Shown piece by piece: positions 11,089 to 22,954 of a DNA stretch of 64,000 nucleotides. The DNA is from Chamaecyparis obtusa. Its lineage: Eukaryota > Streptophyta > Pinopsida > Cupressales > Cupressaceae. The stretch covers positions 45,567 to 109,566 of the forward strand of contig BSBK01014783.1 in assembly GCA_027943335.1 (NCBI GenBank), written 5' to 3'. The notes beneath the pieces were generated by a model, which saw only the letters and a list, made by a program, of their open reading frames with translations, made no database searches and had not been told where the DNA came from. The position numbers and the translations under genes are program-made. The first letter of the stretch is position 1; each line of letters opens with the position of its first letter.

Positions 11089-13883
11089 TGTTGGCTTTTA
11101 AACTTGTTCTCACACGGTGCCAGGTTTACACTATGATTGACAAACTGATTAGTCTTCACTCCAAAGTCTGACAGGGAAAAAGTGCCAATTGATGAGGACT
11201 GAGGGCATCCTCCTTCTGCTTTGAGCTCCACATCACTCAGGTAGGTATTGCCTCATCTATACACTCATGACTCTTCTTAATGACTGAAAGGTGTGCAGAT
11301 GTATTATTGTGAAATAGTTACCAGATTCCTATAGGTATCATGTACCCCAATGAAACCAAATCTGATGCAATAACCTGCTTGCATGCAATGAGTTTGATAA
11401 CCAGAGACCTACACTAACAGCAAGAAAGGGAAAGGGTGGGACTGAATGAAAATGATTTTAAATTGATTGAAAGGACCCCTGAGATGCCCTATGTCTCTGA
11501 CAGACTAGTGCCTTATCCAATGGGCCATAGAGTCAAATACCCTACTACAAGAGACAACTATGAAACAAGAAAATAATATACCCAATGTGTTGATGCTTGA
11601 CATCAATCACACACCATGACCAAACCTCAACTTAACACCCACCTATGCATTCAAGCATGCTATTATCCATTCAAAATATTTTAACCCTCCCATTAGAAGA
11701 GACCCATGAATCAGACAATACATTAACCAACATCCACTACAAGACAAGCATGACCTATCCTTGCTATCTCAGCTCATACATGCATGAACACCAACCCTGA
11801 ACCAGTTATCTCTATGAAGACAACTCCACTTGTAAACAGATAGGCAATAGAAGCAGACAAATCAAACACCCTTGATGTAGATTAATGAATCCAAAATTCA
11901 AATGGAGATAGCTTGAAAACAGTAAGAGTATATTAACTTCTCATACATAAGATAAGTCATTTACAATATGTATTGTGTTCTCAGAACCAACAAGAGAAAA
12001 AGGAACACTCTATATGCAGAGAAGAAGGAGAAAATCAACAGGACAGAACCCTTCACATGGAACCAATTCTCCTAAAAAATTTGCAGAAGAAGGAACCCTT
12101 ACAAAATCAAACAACCTGCAATTTATACCCCTGGTTACCTTGGAATCCTAAACTAGTAGGATGCAACAAGCTACAACTAACTAGGGTTAAGATTTCAACT
12201 ACCCAACCAATCAGAACCAATTTATTGCAGGGGTAGGAAACTAGGCAATCCAGAGAGAGAAAATCTCAAACAGATCAGCAATTACGAACATCATTGAGAT
12301 CAAGACAGAAAACTAGGAACTGCCATGAAAGAAGTCAAATCGGCCATCTACAAAAACACCTCGAGCCACTTCTTGTTCATTCCTTACAAGGTACAGATCC
12401 CTAAAAATGATCATCACACCCTGGACCACACTACAACAGCAAACAAATCACTTCTTACCAGTTCCAATCACTTATGCATTGAAATTCAGTCCTTTCTATC
12501 GCTAGAAACCCTCAAAAAATTCAAATTTGAAGTCAAACGACTACTTTGCATTTCGTGGGCTTATGTCCCTCAACTGTTTTCCCTCAGTCATGCAATTGTG
12601 CGGTCATCAACTTCACCACCACAAAAATTTTGGCTTCATCATATGCTTGGTCGCATGATCGCAAGGCACCAAACTAACTGTTTGTAATCATGTGACTGCA
12701 GTCTCCTAGCCACAGTCAATGGTCACAAACCCCACTAAAAAGTGTTCGGCCACCTCATAAATCCCTCAGCGAATGAAAAACTGAGCATGTCAGTAGCACG
12801 ACACCGAAAACACCGGTCCCACCTGATCTGGTGAACTGGCAACCGAAAAACTTCCGCCAGTTTGTGAAATACTATCCATCATCAATAAAAACTTAGCGAT
12901 CACACGACCACTATTCGCCAAGTCACCAAACAAACTAGTGAATCACCTTTTTATTGTGCGAATGTGTGAACACAATGAAATTTGTTGGCACCGCCAGATC
13001 TTTATCCACTCCACCAAACCTCAGACCCCACCTGGGCCTGCTCGATGCCACCTGTCATACCACCATTCACTGCAACCACTGAGAAAAGCCTTTTAAACAC
13101 TACAAGATCAGACGGTTGTCACATGATCGCAAGGGGAAAGAATATTCCTTGCGATCACACGCTGACCATAGATCTTGAATCTCTAACACCGGGCAATGAA
13201 AAGAACTGGGACCCATGAATCAACTGCCAAGCATTCAGCAACCACGTGACTAACTCTCTGCCAGGTCGTTGAATGTTAGCTAATAACCACCAAACACTCA
13301 GAGATCACACGACTAATAGTCACTGAGTCGCTGAAGGTTATGCACCTAACTGCCAAAAATAAGAGATTGCGTGACAACACAGTCACTAGGTCACCGAATA
13401 AAAGATGTAACCACTAGAGAATTTGGATAATCAGTGACATAGCCAAGCCAAGACCGGGCCCCATCATCCATCGCACCTGCGCAATTAGAAAATGCCAACA
13501 AACAGGGCAGAAGTGCGGGGTTGAAAACACATAGGGTTTTCGACGAAAGAGGATCAAAAACACATAAAGTTTCTAACATCAAAAGACAAGCACACAAAAG
13601 CGAGAAGGCACAAGGTCGAAAACAATGAAGGTTTTCAAACATACCGAAAACATCATAGATTTTCAGAAACACTGTGAATTTTTGACACTGTGGTAGATTT
13701 TGAAATTATTTTCCTGCAGACCTTAGAATTTGAATAACTTTTTGGATCTGGCGATTCAGCACGTGCAATTTGGACTAGAGCAAGGCGAGAACATGAAGCA
13801 CACAAGGCAAGACATTTGACAAACATATGCAGGGAGGAGGCCATTTTGAAAGGATTTTTTCTATGATAGAAAATGGCCTAACA
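11089..13883 (-). repeat. LTR copy 3 (5' LTR of the array)
   Basis: It has 2795 bp, from TGTTGGC to CCTAACA, and is followed directly by GATCC. It is the outermost 5' LTR, so a functional promoter for the array would lie here, reading leftward. I could not place a clear TATA box with confidence. Confidence 0.9.
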
Positions 13884-13888
13884 GATCC
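13884..13888. repeat. right target-site duplication (GATCC)
   Basis: This is a direct copy of 949-953, immediately outside LTR copy 3. Sequence homologous to the LTR-internal junction stops exactly here: other copies continue with GTGGCTCT, this one with GATCCTTGG. Confidence 0.9.
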
Positions 13889-16800
13889 TTGGTCATTATA
13901 TCCCAGAGCTGAAACCTTCAAACCTTCCATCCATATTAGGACCTTATATTCCTCCATCTACTATACCTATTTCTCTTAGCTTACCTCAAGATTAAAAAAA
14001 GACATGCATAATTTAGAAACCATCCATTCATCCATATAAACCCATCATATCAGCCTCCTTCATCCACAATTCCCAAGTCTTTTGGAAGCAATTTGGATGT
14101 GTAACATAAGAATAAGAAATACAAGAATTTTCTTGCATATGAAGATCACTATGTCCTATCTAATCAACATGTGACTAGAAAGAAGAAAGAGAAATATCCA
14201 AAAGACCACAAATCTCCTCAAAGAAAATAATAAAACAAAATAAAATATGGTTTCCTAAATCCTTCATGGAAGAATTGCAATTAGAAGCAACTAAAGTAAA
14301 GAAAAATCAAAAGCTATGTGGATTCCAAAGTCTCTCTTAAAGGACTTGAATATAAAATAAAAATAAAAGATAGCATTCAAGCTTACAAAGATTTACACTC
14401 CATATTCTTCCAAACATATTCCATCCTTTCCTTCATCCATTATGGGTCCTTGTGTCCCGAGATCCACATCTCTTCCTATATCAAAACCTCAAGCTAGCCA
14501 ACTTATTCTCCCTCCAATTGTTCACTACCCCTCAAGGTGTGTATCAATGTTGATCTTGACATCATATCCACATAGTCCCATGCAATCCTTATCTACTTTC
14601 CTACACCTACTTATTATCCTCTCATTCATTATCCTTCCATTACCCTTATCCTATCTTACACATAAATCTTTAGCCCTCATCTATCTTATCCTCTATACAT
14701 TTTCTTACGATTACCTTATCAACATCTTTGAACATATCTCTCAGTAGCCCTATCTATCATATCATATCTTTCCAAATGAGAATTATCTAAAGAGCATCAG
14801 GCTTGAGCTCCTTAAAAATTTGAAAAAAAAAAGAAAAAAATTGAAAATGCGTCTTGGTTAAAACCTGGAAACGGGCACCTTGGTAGAAAAATTAAAGAGA
14901 AATAAATTTGTCCTATGGTGAAAACCATTCTTTTTGGCACCTTGGACAAATACCATGATGAAAATCTAGCAAACAGGTGTCCTGCGTATTTCTTCCATCT
15001 TGAACTCTACACTTGGGGCAAGATTCATCCACACTAACTATTTCATGTGCACCCATATTTCCTCTAACACCTTTGATCTTAACAAGGTTGAACTATAAAC
15101 GAACATCATATATCTTTCCATCTTCTATCCTTTCCATCATCTGAATCACTTTCTTCCATATATGCTACCCTATCATGATCTTGTTTTCCATCACTATTCC
15201 TAAGTATTGTTTCCCTAATCCTAAACCATTCACTCATATCCTCATTGTGCTATTATAGCAGTATCTTATCCAATTGACTCCTTGGTCTTGATCAAAATGA
15301 AGAACATAAAAATGCAAAATCTATTAACTAAGGTCTCTTGACATGTCTGCCCTTTTAGACCATATTCTTTCATAACACCAGGTCATTTTCTTACATGCTA
15401 TCTAGCTCCATTTCATGATCCCAGTTTTCTATACTTCCCTTCCCCTAGCTTGGGTACTCTTTATGAGACTATCCCTGAGGGTTACATTATCTTTTTGCTT
15501 CCTCCATCATCTTTCTAATCCATCTGTTATATCCTATACCTTGCTAGACATTGGGGCCAAACCAATGTGATCTTGCTTGAGAATGAGTAATCTCTAAATA
15601 ATCTTAAAAAACATAAAATGTCCTAAAAAATTCTCAAAAAAATCATATATGTTTGTGGAAACATTAGATTAAAGTCATAAAAAGTTAAAAAGTCCTAAAA
15701 ATCCTAAAATATAAAAAAATCATACAAAATTCTTATCCTTCTTTACCACTTGATCGATCTCTTGAGCTTAATCTAAGTTAGTTTATCAATCATTTCTTAT
15801 GGACAATCTTATCACTAACACTACTTGGTGATTCTTAACACCCCAATCTTATAGTGTCTCTTAACACTACCAATATGGACATCACTTTGTTTCTTAACAC
15901 ATATTAGATCTTGCATTATCTTTTACACACACATTTTGACACTGGTACAAAGGTGTTCCTTAACACCCAACGCACCTTACATCTTAGAAAATTGAAATGA
16001 CTGAGACATGTTTTGGCTTATTTCTCTTTGTGTGCTTATTGACTTATGATTTTCATTATGTTCCCTCCTTATTCTCTCCATGATGTTTCAACTAGAGGAT
16101 TGGGGGCATGGAGCATATTTTATTTGATTTCTATCTATGGGTATTGCTTTGACAATCCTAGGTGTCTCTTTCTTTGATCCCTTGGACACTTGGTAGACTT
16201 AAAGCTATATCGTTGACTGTTACATTTTGTTTTCCCGCACAAGACTATAGTCATGGTTATCTTAGTACTTATGCTTTGATATTGGTATAATCTTGCAACA
16301 TTAACTTGGAAATTGTATTCATGTATATAGATCCTACATTCCATCAGATATAGATCATATTATTATCTCCATAATTGTGTTTGTACTAGTGTTGGCTTTA
16401 TGATCTTACGACATCCCTTAATAAGGCTCGATGATAAAAACAAGGACCTATCTAACTAACCCCTTCAAATCGCACCTTGCATTTTCATGGTAGCTTGCAT
16501 TTCTTAGGTGCATTCTTATTTGCATTCAAGTTTGGAGAATCTCCTTCATTATTATTGGACAAACTAGTTAGCTACATTCAATCATATATCTCATTTTTTC
16601 TATCTCAATCATGTCTTTTTTATCTCTCTAATCTTTCACCCATTTGCCTTTTTCTTCTATAGCATTTTGACCTAATTTTTCAAAAATCTCATATTTCTAT
16701 GAAAATTGCACCCCTACCTAATTTTGACATCCTGGATCTATATTCAAGATTGAAATCAAAATCTAGATTCATCTTGACTATCAAAATTACATTTTAAAAT

Positions 16801-17099
16801 TATTTCCTTCTACTCAGCCGACTGACCCTTTGAGGCTACTTCTCTTCAATCTGTTGAGACAATCACCATCTTTGTTTCTCTCTTCCATCATCATCTCATC
16901 ATCCCTTCTTTTGACTTTGACCTAATCATCTTCCTGGTCAACCTTATTCAACTGGTGCAAATTCATATAACCTAGTGGTCAAACTTGGTCTTGTGCACTT
17001 AATTGATCATCTAAAACCTTAGCTTATCTTGATTTGATCAAATCTATCTCATCTTTGCATCTCCTCTACCTCATTTTGATTTCAATCCTGAGGGGGCAA
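13889..17099 (+). mobile_element. decayed internal 3' part of the host LTR retrotransposon
   Basis: This continues the element interrupted at 949. It has no open frame. It holds repeated blocks of the type 'aaacctggaaacgggcacc', 'ccttggtagaaaaa' and 'ttggggcaag', which are common in the non-coding 3' segment of plant Ty3/gypsy elements. A purine-rich CCTGAGGGGGCAAG at 17088-17101 could be a polypurine tract. No LTR pair lies inside the window to confirm the ends. A frame at 14442-14747 is low-complexity and is not supported as a gene. Confidence 0.35.
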
Positions 17100-17101
17100 G
17101 A

Positions 17102-18550
17102 ATAATCCATCAAATCTATCTCTTAAACTGCAAACTTATCTAGTTCTCGTTCAATCAAGTTGGGGACTAGTTATCTTTTCGTGCTTCATTTGATCAAGTT
17201 CAAAGTCAAATCTATCTTCCTACCTTTGCTAGTTCTTGTTCAATCAATTTCAGGATTAGCTATCTCTCTATGCTTTGTTTGACCAAGTTCGGAGTTAGAT
17301 CTCCACCAGCTATCTCAAAATCTATTCTTTGACTCAATTTATTCCCAAATCGCTCACATATTAGTCAAAGAGGAGAAAAATATAATCACCCAAAAATGGT
17401 CTAGTAAACCTTAAGCCCCACTCTAACATTAAACATTTTAAATACTAGATCTTACCTTATGCTTAATCAATCATCCACATTGATTTAATATCTTATCTTT
17501 TGATCAAATCATTATCGAATCATTTATTTGATGATATCCTAAAGTTTGACCACTTTATCAGGTAAGTCTTATTTGATTAAAAGAACATGTCCCCTTTTAA
17601 TTAAATAAAACCCACTTTGTCTTGTGTGGGCACTGGAAAAATAAATTTCTTAATTTAAAAAGAGAAAAAGACAAGAGTGGAATCTCTTTTGCCTCTTAAT
17701 CTACACCACTCATTTCTACCTAACCATTCTCATCCACTTGATTTTGCCACTTGAGAATCTTGTTCCCTAAAGTCAAAATAGGGTTTATTTCTCTACCCTT
17801 CAATTTTTCCTCTTAATCTTGACTATCCATTCATTTCTAATTTCTATAAAAAGAGACTCTCTCCTCACTCTTGCATACTAATCATTCATGCTAGTGTTAT
17901 GCTATCATTTTGTTTACTTGCATTCTTAAGATCATTCTAGTTTACTTGCATTTAGCTTAAATCATATAGCTTAACTAGGAGGCATTGTAATCTTGTTAGA
18001 TTAGATTTTCTTTCTTGTTCTTGCATTTGCATTCTAGCTTAGATCCTGCATTTCATATAGATCTCTCAGGCTTGCATCTTAATTTTGAATCTTCCATACT
18101 ATGGTGCACCTTGAAAAGATTTCTTATTGAGGTTCATTTGAGAGCCACTATCCATAATGCTTACATTCTTGCACATCATAGATAGGTAGCTATAAGCCAC
18201 CTCTTGGGATCTCCCCTTCATGGATTCTCTCAAGAACAATGGTTTATAGAAGTGTGTCACCTTTTGATCACACAACTATTATTTCTTGTGTTGGGCCATA
18301 AAATCATTGTTTGAGCAATGCTCTCTGGGTCATTTATGTAGATACTTGTCTTGTCGATCATAATCATCATATTTTTTATATGTGGTTCTTGAGTTAAAAC
18401 ACAATATCAGTCTCCCTTTGATAATTTTCTACAACTTCTTTATGCTTTAGTGATGTTCTTCACGCTTTTAGGATATTTTTTAAGTACATTTTATTGTGTC
18501 TTATATTTAATATTTGTGGCAAGTAGTTCTACCTACTCTTGTACCTCAAT
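17102..18550 (+). repeat. probable 3' LTR of the host element (ends not resolved)
   Basis: It follows the purine tract at 17088-17101 and contains a good TATA box (CTATAAAAAGAG at 17844-17855) with a pyrimidine-rich start region about 30 bases on, the usual look of an LTR U3/R border. I could not find a clean TG...CA pair, and the partner LTR would lie left of the window, so length and identity are guesses. Confidence 0.3.
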
Positions 18551-18556
18551 GTTGTT

Positions 18557-18557
<1 letters not shown>

Positions 18558-18606
<49 letters not shown>
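18558..18606. repeat. (CT)n microsatellite
   Basis: About 24 uninterrupted CT units. It causes an artificial Ser-Leu-rich frame at 18514-18711 that should not be taken as a gene. Confidence 0.97.
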
Positions 18607-18609
<3 letters not shown>

Positions 18610-21450
18610 CTTGCATATAGAAGAAAAACTCATTGTATATTTTGTTCATCAAAAGATCAAATAAATTCATCTATTTGGAGAAATATTTTTTTCTCTTGTA
18701 TAGGTTTATAATTGTATGTAGACCCTGAAGTGGGATAAATACAACAACAATATTATTGAGCCATCCATTGGAAGACTACGATAAGGAAATTTATTTTCTT
18801 ATAGAAAACACCTTTTGGAGGTGCCTCTATGTTGATTTGATCACAAATTTTAAGAACAATTTTCTATCTAGTATTTTTTTTCTTATGGAAAAATATATGG
18901 TGCTTCCAACATAGATTACTTTATCTTTCAAATATGGTGTTTGGGTACAATAGGTGTAATTTGAAGACTCTTTAGATATTTTCCATTATTTCTTGTGAAT
19001 TGGGTCATATTATTTCTAGTTGCTTGTGAAATGAGAAATACCATTTGATTTAGAGGAGAAAAGAACAAAAAACAATTGATGTTGAGGAGAACATTACCAC
19101 TGACAATGTGCAAAAGGAAGAAAATAGGGGGAACATTGCAATTGACTTAAGAGTGATGAATACCTATTTCAAGGATTCAAGGTTGAATGACAGATTTCCT
19201 TGTGGACTTATGCATATTCCTTCTACGTAAAACTATAGTTTAGAATTGGAATACTAATGGACAATCAAACAAAACTCTTCAAGACCATTTGTTTTTAAAC
19301 TACCACGAATTTAGGTTCTTATTTTGTAAGGATTTCTAGCGTACTTCTTTTGTGCCTTCATTGATTCTTTTGGTTGTCATTTTTTTCCTATTGCTGTTAA
19401 TGCTTAATATTACTTTAGGTACTTTTTGACTTAATAAGAACAAATTCTAGACCATCATATTATGGTTGTGCAAATAAGAGCTATAATAGAGTCAATATAT
19501 TATTTAAAGAAACCTAAAATAATAAAATGACTCTTAATTAAATAAAAATATTAATAAATGACCTCTAAACATAAATATTTATAGCGATAGTTTTTCTCTA
19601 TTTAATATTCCCATGTGTAATAATTACGAGGGTGAAACATTTACCATAGAAGCGTTAGAAAAGTGAGGACCTACTCATCTAAATTTAAGCTTTTATTAAT
19701 ATTGAAACAAGTGAAGATTTGATTATGGAGAGCATGATAAGAATAAAATTAAATATTAGAACTTAGTAATTTTTATAAAAGATTTGATTATTATTTGAGA
19801 ATCCATAGTCCATCTCTCATCCTAAAATGTTTGTTTCTTGATCAAACAGTTAAGCCTCAGTTCAGTCGAGATAGTGATTTCGTATTGAAGTTTCAAATTA
19901 CGTTACATTAATTCTATGACGAAAGTCGGTTAATGCTTTAAAGAAATCCGATGCTCATTAATTTCATATTACGTGAAATAGAATTTTGCCCTCAAGTTAT
20001 TGAGAATTGAAAGGACTTGTAACGAATCTTTCTTGCTTCAGTGATTGCTTTTCTTCAAAAATCATATCATTGCCATCCGATTATAGAAGGAAAGGCTGTT
20101 TATCATTGCAGACCTTGGAAACGACTTCAAATTAGTCTTCTTCAACTAATTATTAACTTGATCACGCTAACATAATTTGGACAAAACAAAAACTAAATCA
20201 TTTAAGGATCTTCTCTTAGTGGTTACCAAATTCTCCACGCAAAAAAAAATTGGTAGACTCATTAACTGACAAGAAGTTTTACACGGCTTTGAAGGATTGA
20301 GAAAGTTTGAGAAACTTAATCGTTTTCAGGGAATCCTTGTGATTATCCACCAAGTCTCTGCTTGTTTAATGACGTCACTTATTTCTTCGTTCAGTTTCTA
20401 TAAATCAATGCTTTTGTCCTTTTCAAATTATATTTTAAACTAATTGCCTGTTTGGAGCTGTTTAAACGTGGGGCTAGGTTTGAGTTTTCCAGCAAACTGA
20501 GCTACATAGCAATAATACACAATTGTTAATATCTAGTTAAATCTTTGTTCATTTAGAGTGTATACAAAGGTTTCTTGATTGCATGATAAGGATGAATTGA
20601 TTGGTAGATCAAAAGTAAAGAAGGTATAACAAAAGTTTCAATAAATAGAAGTTTTACAAATATTTGATTGAATTTTAGAAGATTGTGAAACTAATAATAC
20701 AATAATTAAGAACTAATATAAAATCTAAATTTAGATTATTTAGTTCTAACTTATAGAAAATGTTATAAAATTATAATATTTCACGTAATTTGGAGAAATT
20801 ACGATTGCCAACTCAAAATAAGGAAATGATTGGAAAACTTTGTACATCCATAAACCTCTTTCATCCTATATTCTTGTTGGAACTATATATTGCATGAGAA
20901 GAGAGCTAAATTAAGAGTTCTAAAAATAGATTGAAATTTTTAACTGTAGTTGTACATAAACATACACTTATTTCTTCTATTTCTATTTAGCATTCAATAT
21001 GGCAAAGACTTTTATCTAAAAAAGTAGAATGTGACAAATTATTTGTTCTTGACCATTAGATCAATTGACCCTTGATCACAACAATCAATAAGATTTGATT
21101 GAATTAAATGATTTATCAAATTTTTTTTAGAACAATTTGTATATTTTATTTTATTTTCTTCAAATTCAAATCAAAGTTGTGGTATATCAATTATTTCATA
21201 CTTTTTTAAAACGACCAACAACGACCATAAGAATGTCTTACCTACTTGAATAAATGTTGTAAACGTCGTCACTATTCATGCCGTGTAGATAAACACAAGT
21301 TGGAACACATTCCAGCACGGAGAAGATGATGACCCGTTGTACAGATTCCGTCTGATTTCATAACAGTTCTCTTTATGTCGTCACTCTTCCTTTGTAGAAA
21401 CTTCATCAATAATTTGATATCCTAAATAGGTACAAATGCATAAAACTGGG
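18607..21450. other. AT-rich intergenic DNA upstream of XTH
   Basis: No coding frame, repeat pair or element end could be recognised in these 2.8 kb. It is the upstream region of the XTH gene and the only long part of the window without clear transposon signature. I see no distinctive cis-element beyond the TATA box at its end. Confidence 0.5.
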
Positions 21451-21458
21451 TATAAATA
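21451..21458 (+). promoter_or_regulatory. TATA box of the XTH gene
   Basis: TATAAATA lies 76 bases before the ATG at 21527. A start of transcription about 30 bases downstream would give a 5' leader of roughly 45 bases, normal for a plant gene. The sequence around the start codon (GAAGCAATGAAG) is a fair plant initiation context. Confidence 0.6.
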
Positions 21459-21526
21459 TAGATGAGAAGCATTTGGGTTACTCAGTCCGAATCTGTTGGG
21501 CATCGTATGTTTAGTAATAGGAAGCA

Positions 21527-22878
21527 ATGAAGATCTATCCATGGAGTTTGAGTTTAAAAACCTGTTCATTACTACTTCTGTTTATGACTTTTTGCTCAGA
21601 AGGAGAATGCTCCACTTTCAATGAAAACTATGCTATTTTATGGGGAGGAGACCATGTCAAATTGTCAAATGATGGACAGACAGTACAGCTCCTTATGGAC
21701 AGAGTTTCAGGTATATATGTTGTCGACGAAGCAGACTGTATATGGTATTGGGCAATATTTTTTCATTAATAGAATTATATCAATAGTATCTTTCATTGCT
21801 TGTTTCAGGTTCTGGATTTGCCTCGAAAAATCAATACTTGTTCGGGAGCTTTAACATGAGAATTAAGCTGGTTCCTGGAAATTCTGCAGGAACAGTAACT
21901 GCATATTATGTATATAATTCACTACCCATCTGTACTTCTTTGAGACACCGAGTAGAAAAACTAGAAAACAACTATGCATCACTATATAAATTCCCTTCAC
22001 TTTTTTGGTATCCTATATTGTTCTTTTAACCTAGTCCCAATATAAATATAAATACGTCATTTTTTCCTAATTAAAAATATTACATCATTCTCCAATGTTT
22101 GTTTGTTTGTTTTGTATCAGATGTCTTCAGACTCATCGTCCCATGATGAAGTAGACTTTGAATTCCTTGGAAACCTGCAAGGAAAGGATTATATTCTACA
22201 AACCAACGTTTTCACAGGTGGGATTGGAAACAGAGAGCAAAGGATAAAACTCTGGTTCGACCCATCGGCAGACTTTCACAACTACTCAATTCTTTGGAAC
22301 CAAAACCAAATAGTGTATGAGATCTTCTCTCCTATCAATCTAAAAAAAAGAATAGCTGGTCATTGATTTCTCTTCCATTTCATTTGATGTTAAGAAATGT
22401 TTAAAATTTCTCTAAGAGTTGTTCCACTATGTTTGAATGAATGATTTCTTAACTTCAAACATTGGTGTCTAATACTATGATGATATTTTTTAGCAGGTTT
22501 TCTGTGGATTCCATGCCGATTAGGGTTTTCAAAAACAATGAGGGAATGGGTGTCCCATATCTGAAGAATCAACCCATGAAAATTATCTCAACCCTTTGGA
22601 ATGGGGAAGACTGGGCGACAGATGGAGGAAAGGTGAAAATAGATTGGAGTAAAGCTCCTTTCATTGCATCTTATCAAGCCTTCGAAGTGGATGGATGTGT
22701 TGTATCTGCTCAGTCGTGTAGTGGCCACTGGTGGGAGAAACCTGAATTTCAAGGCCTTAGTCAAAAACAAATCAACAGGCTTAAATGGGTAGAAAGAAAT
22801 TATATGTTATATGATTATTGCAAGGATAAATCAGGAAGGTTTTCTAGTATTCCACCTGAATGTGCTATAAACCCATGA
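21527..22878 (+). CDS. xyloglucan endotransglucosylase/hydrolase (GH16, XTH), four exons
   Basis: Cell-wall enzyme that cuts and religates xyloglucan chains between cellulose microfibrils in the apoplast. My exons are 21527-21710, 21809-21909, 22121-22314 and 22497-22878, all with GT...AG introns of 98, 211 and 182 bp; these sum to 861 nt and encode 286 aa. Residues 1-29 look like a signal peptide (a Leu-rich core ending before STFNENY). Exon 1 carries [15 protein letters not shown], and exon 2 [12 protein letters not shown]. Exon 3 carries the catalytic motif [10 protein letters not shown] at residues 103-112 (E105 nucleophile, E109 acid/base). Exon 4 holds the XET C-terminal domain with four Cys (DGC, QSC, YDYC, PPEC). 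The frame is complete and intact. The usual N-glycosylation sequon just after the active site is absent (N113-L-Q). Length and exon layout match the family. Transferase versus hydrolase activity cannot be told from sequence. Confidence 0.95.
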
Positions 22879-22948
22879 ATAGTAACCTTTCCTAAAGTAT
22901 TAATGGGCCGGTTATTGAGTCACCCACTATTTCTAATAAGCCACTGCG

Positions 22949-22954
22949 AATAAA
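22949..22954 (+). terminator. poly(A) signal of the XTH gene
   Basis: AATAAA begins 71 bases after the stop codon, followed by a T-rich stretch. It is the only canonical signal close downstream. Confidence 0.55.

Larger units (their letters stand above)
954..13883 (-). mobile_element. tandem gag-only LTR retrotransposon array (LTR-int-LTR-int-LTR)
   Basis: Three long repeats start with TGTTGGCTTT at 954, 6021 and 11089 and end ...GGCCTAACA (ATA in the middle copy) at 3745, 8813 and 13883. The two 2275-bp internal parts lie between them. The element reads on the minus strand: a primer-binding site follows the right LTR of each unit and a gag frame runs leftward. No protease, RT, RNase H or integrase is present, so it is non-autonomous and resembles the TR-GAG class. 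The whole array shares one GATCC duplication. This fits unequal recombination between LTRs of an existing insertion, or insertion of a multimer. Copies differ mainly by transitions. Confidence 0.9.

Noticed and set aside
14442..14747. 101-codon + strand frame rich in Leu, Ile and Pro
   Set aside because: Low-complexity pyrimidine-rich retroelement DNA; no start context, domain or second copy.
18514..18711. Small + strand frame with a Ser-Leu run
   Set aside because: It is created by the CT microsatellite at 18558-18606.
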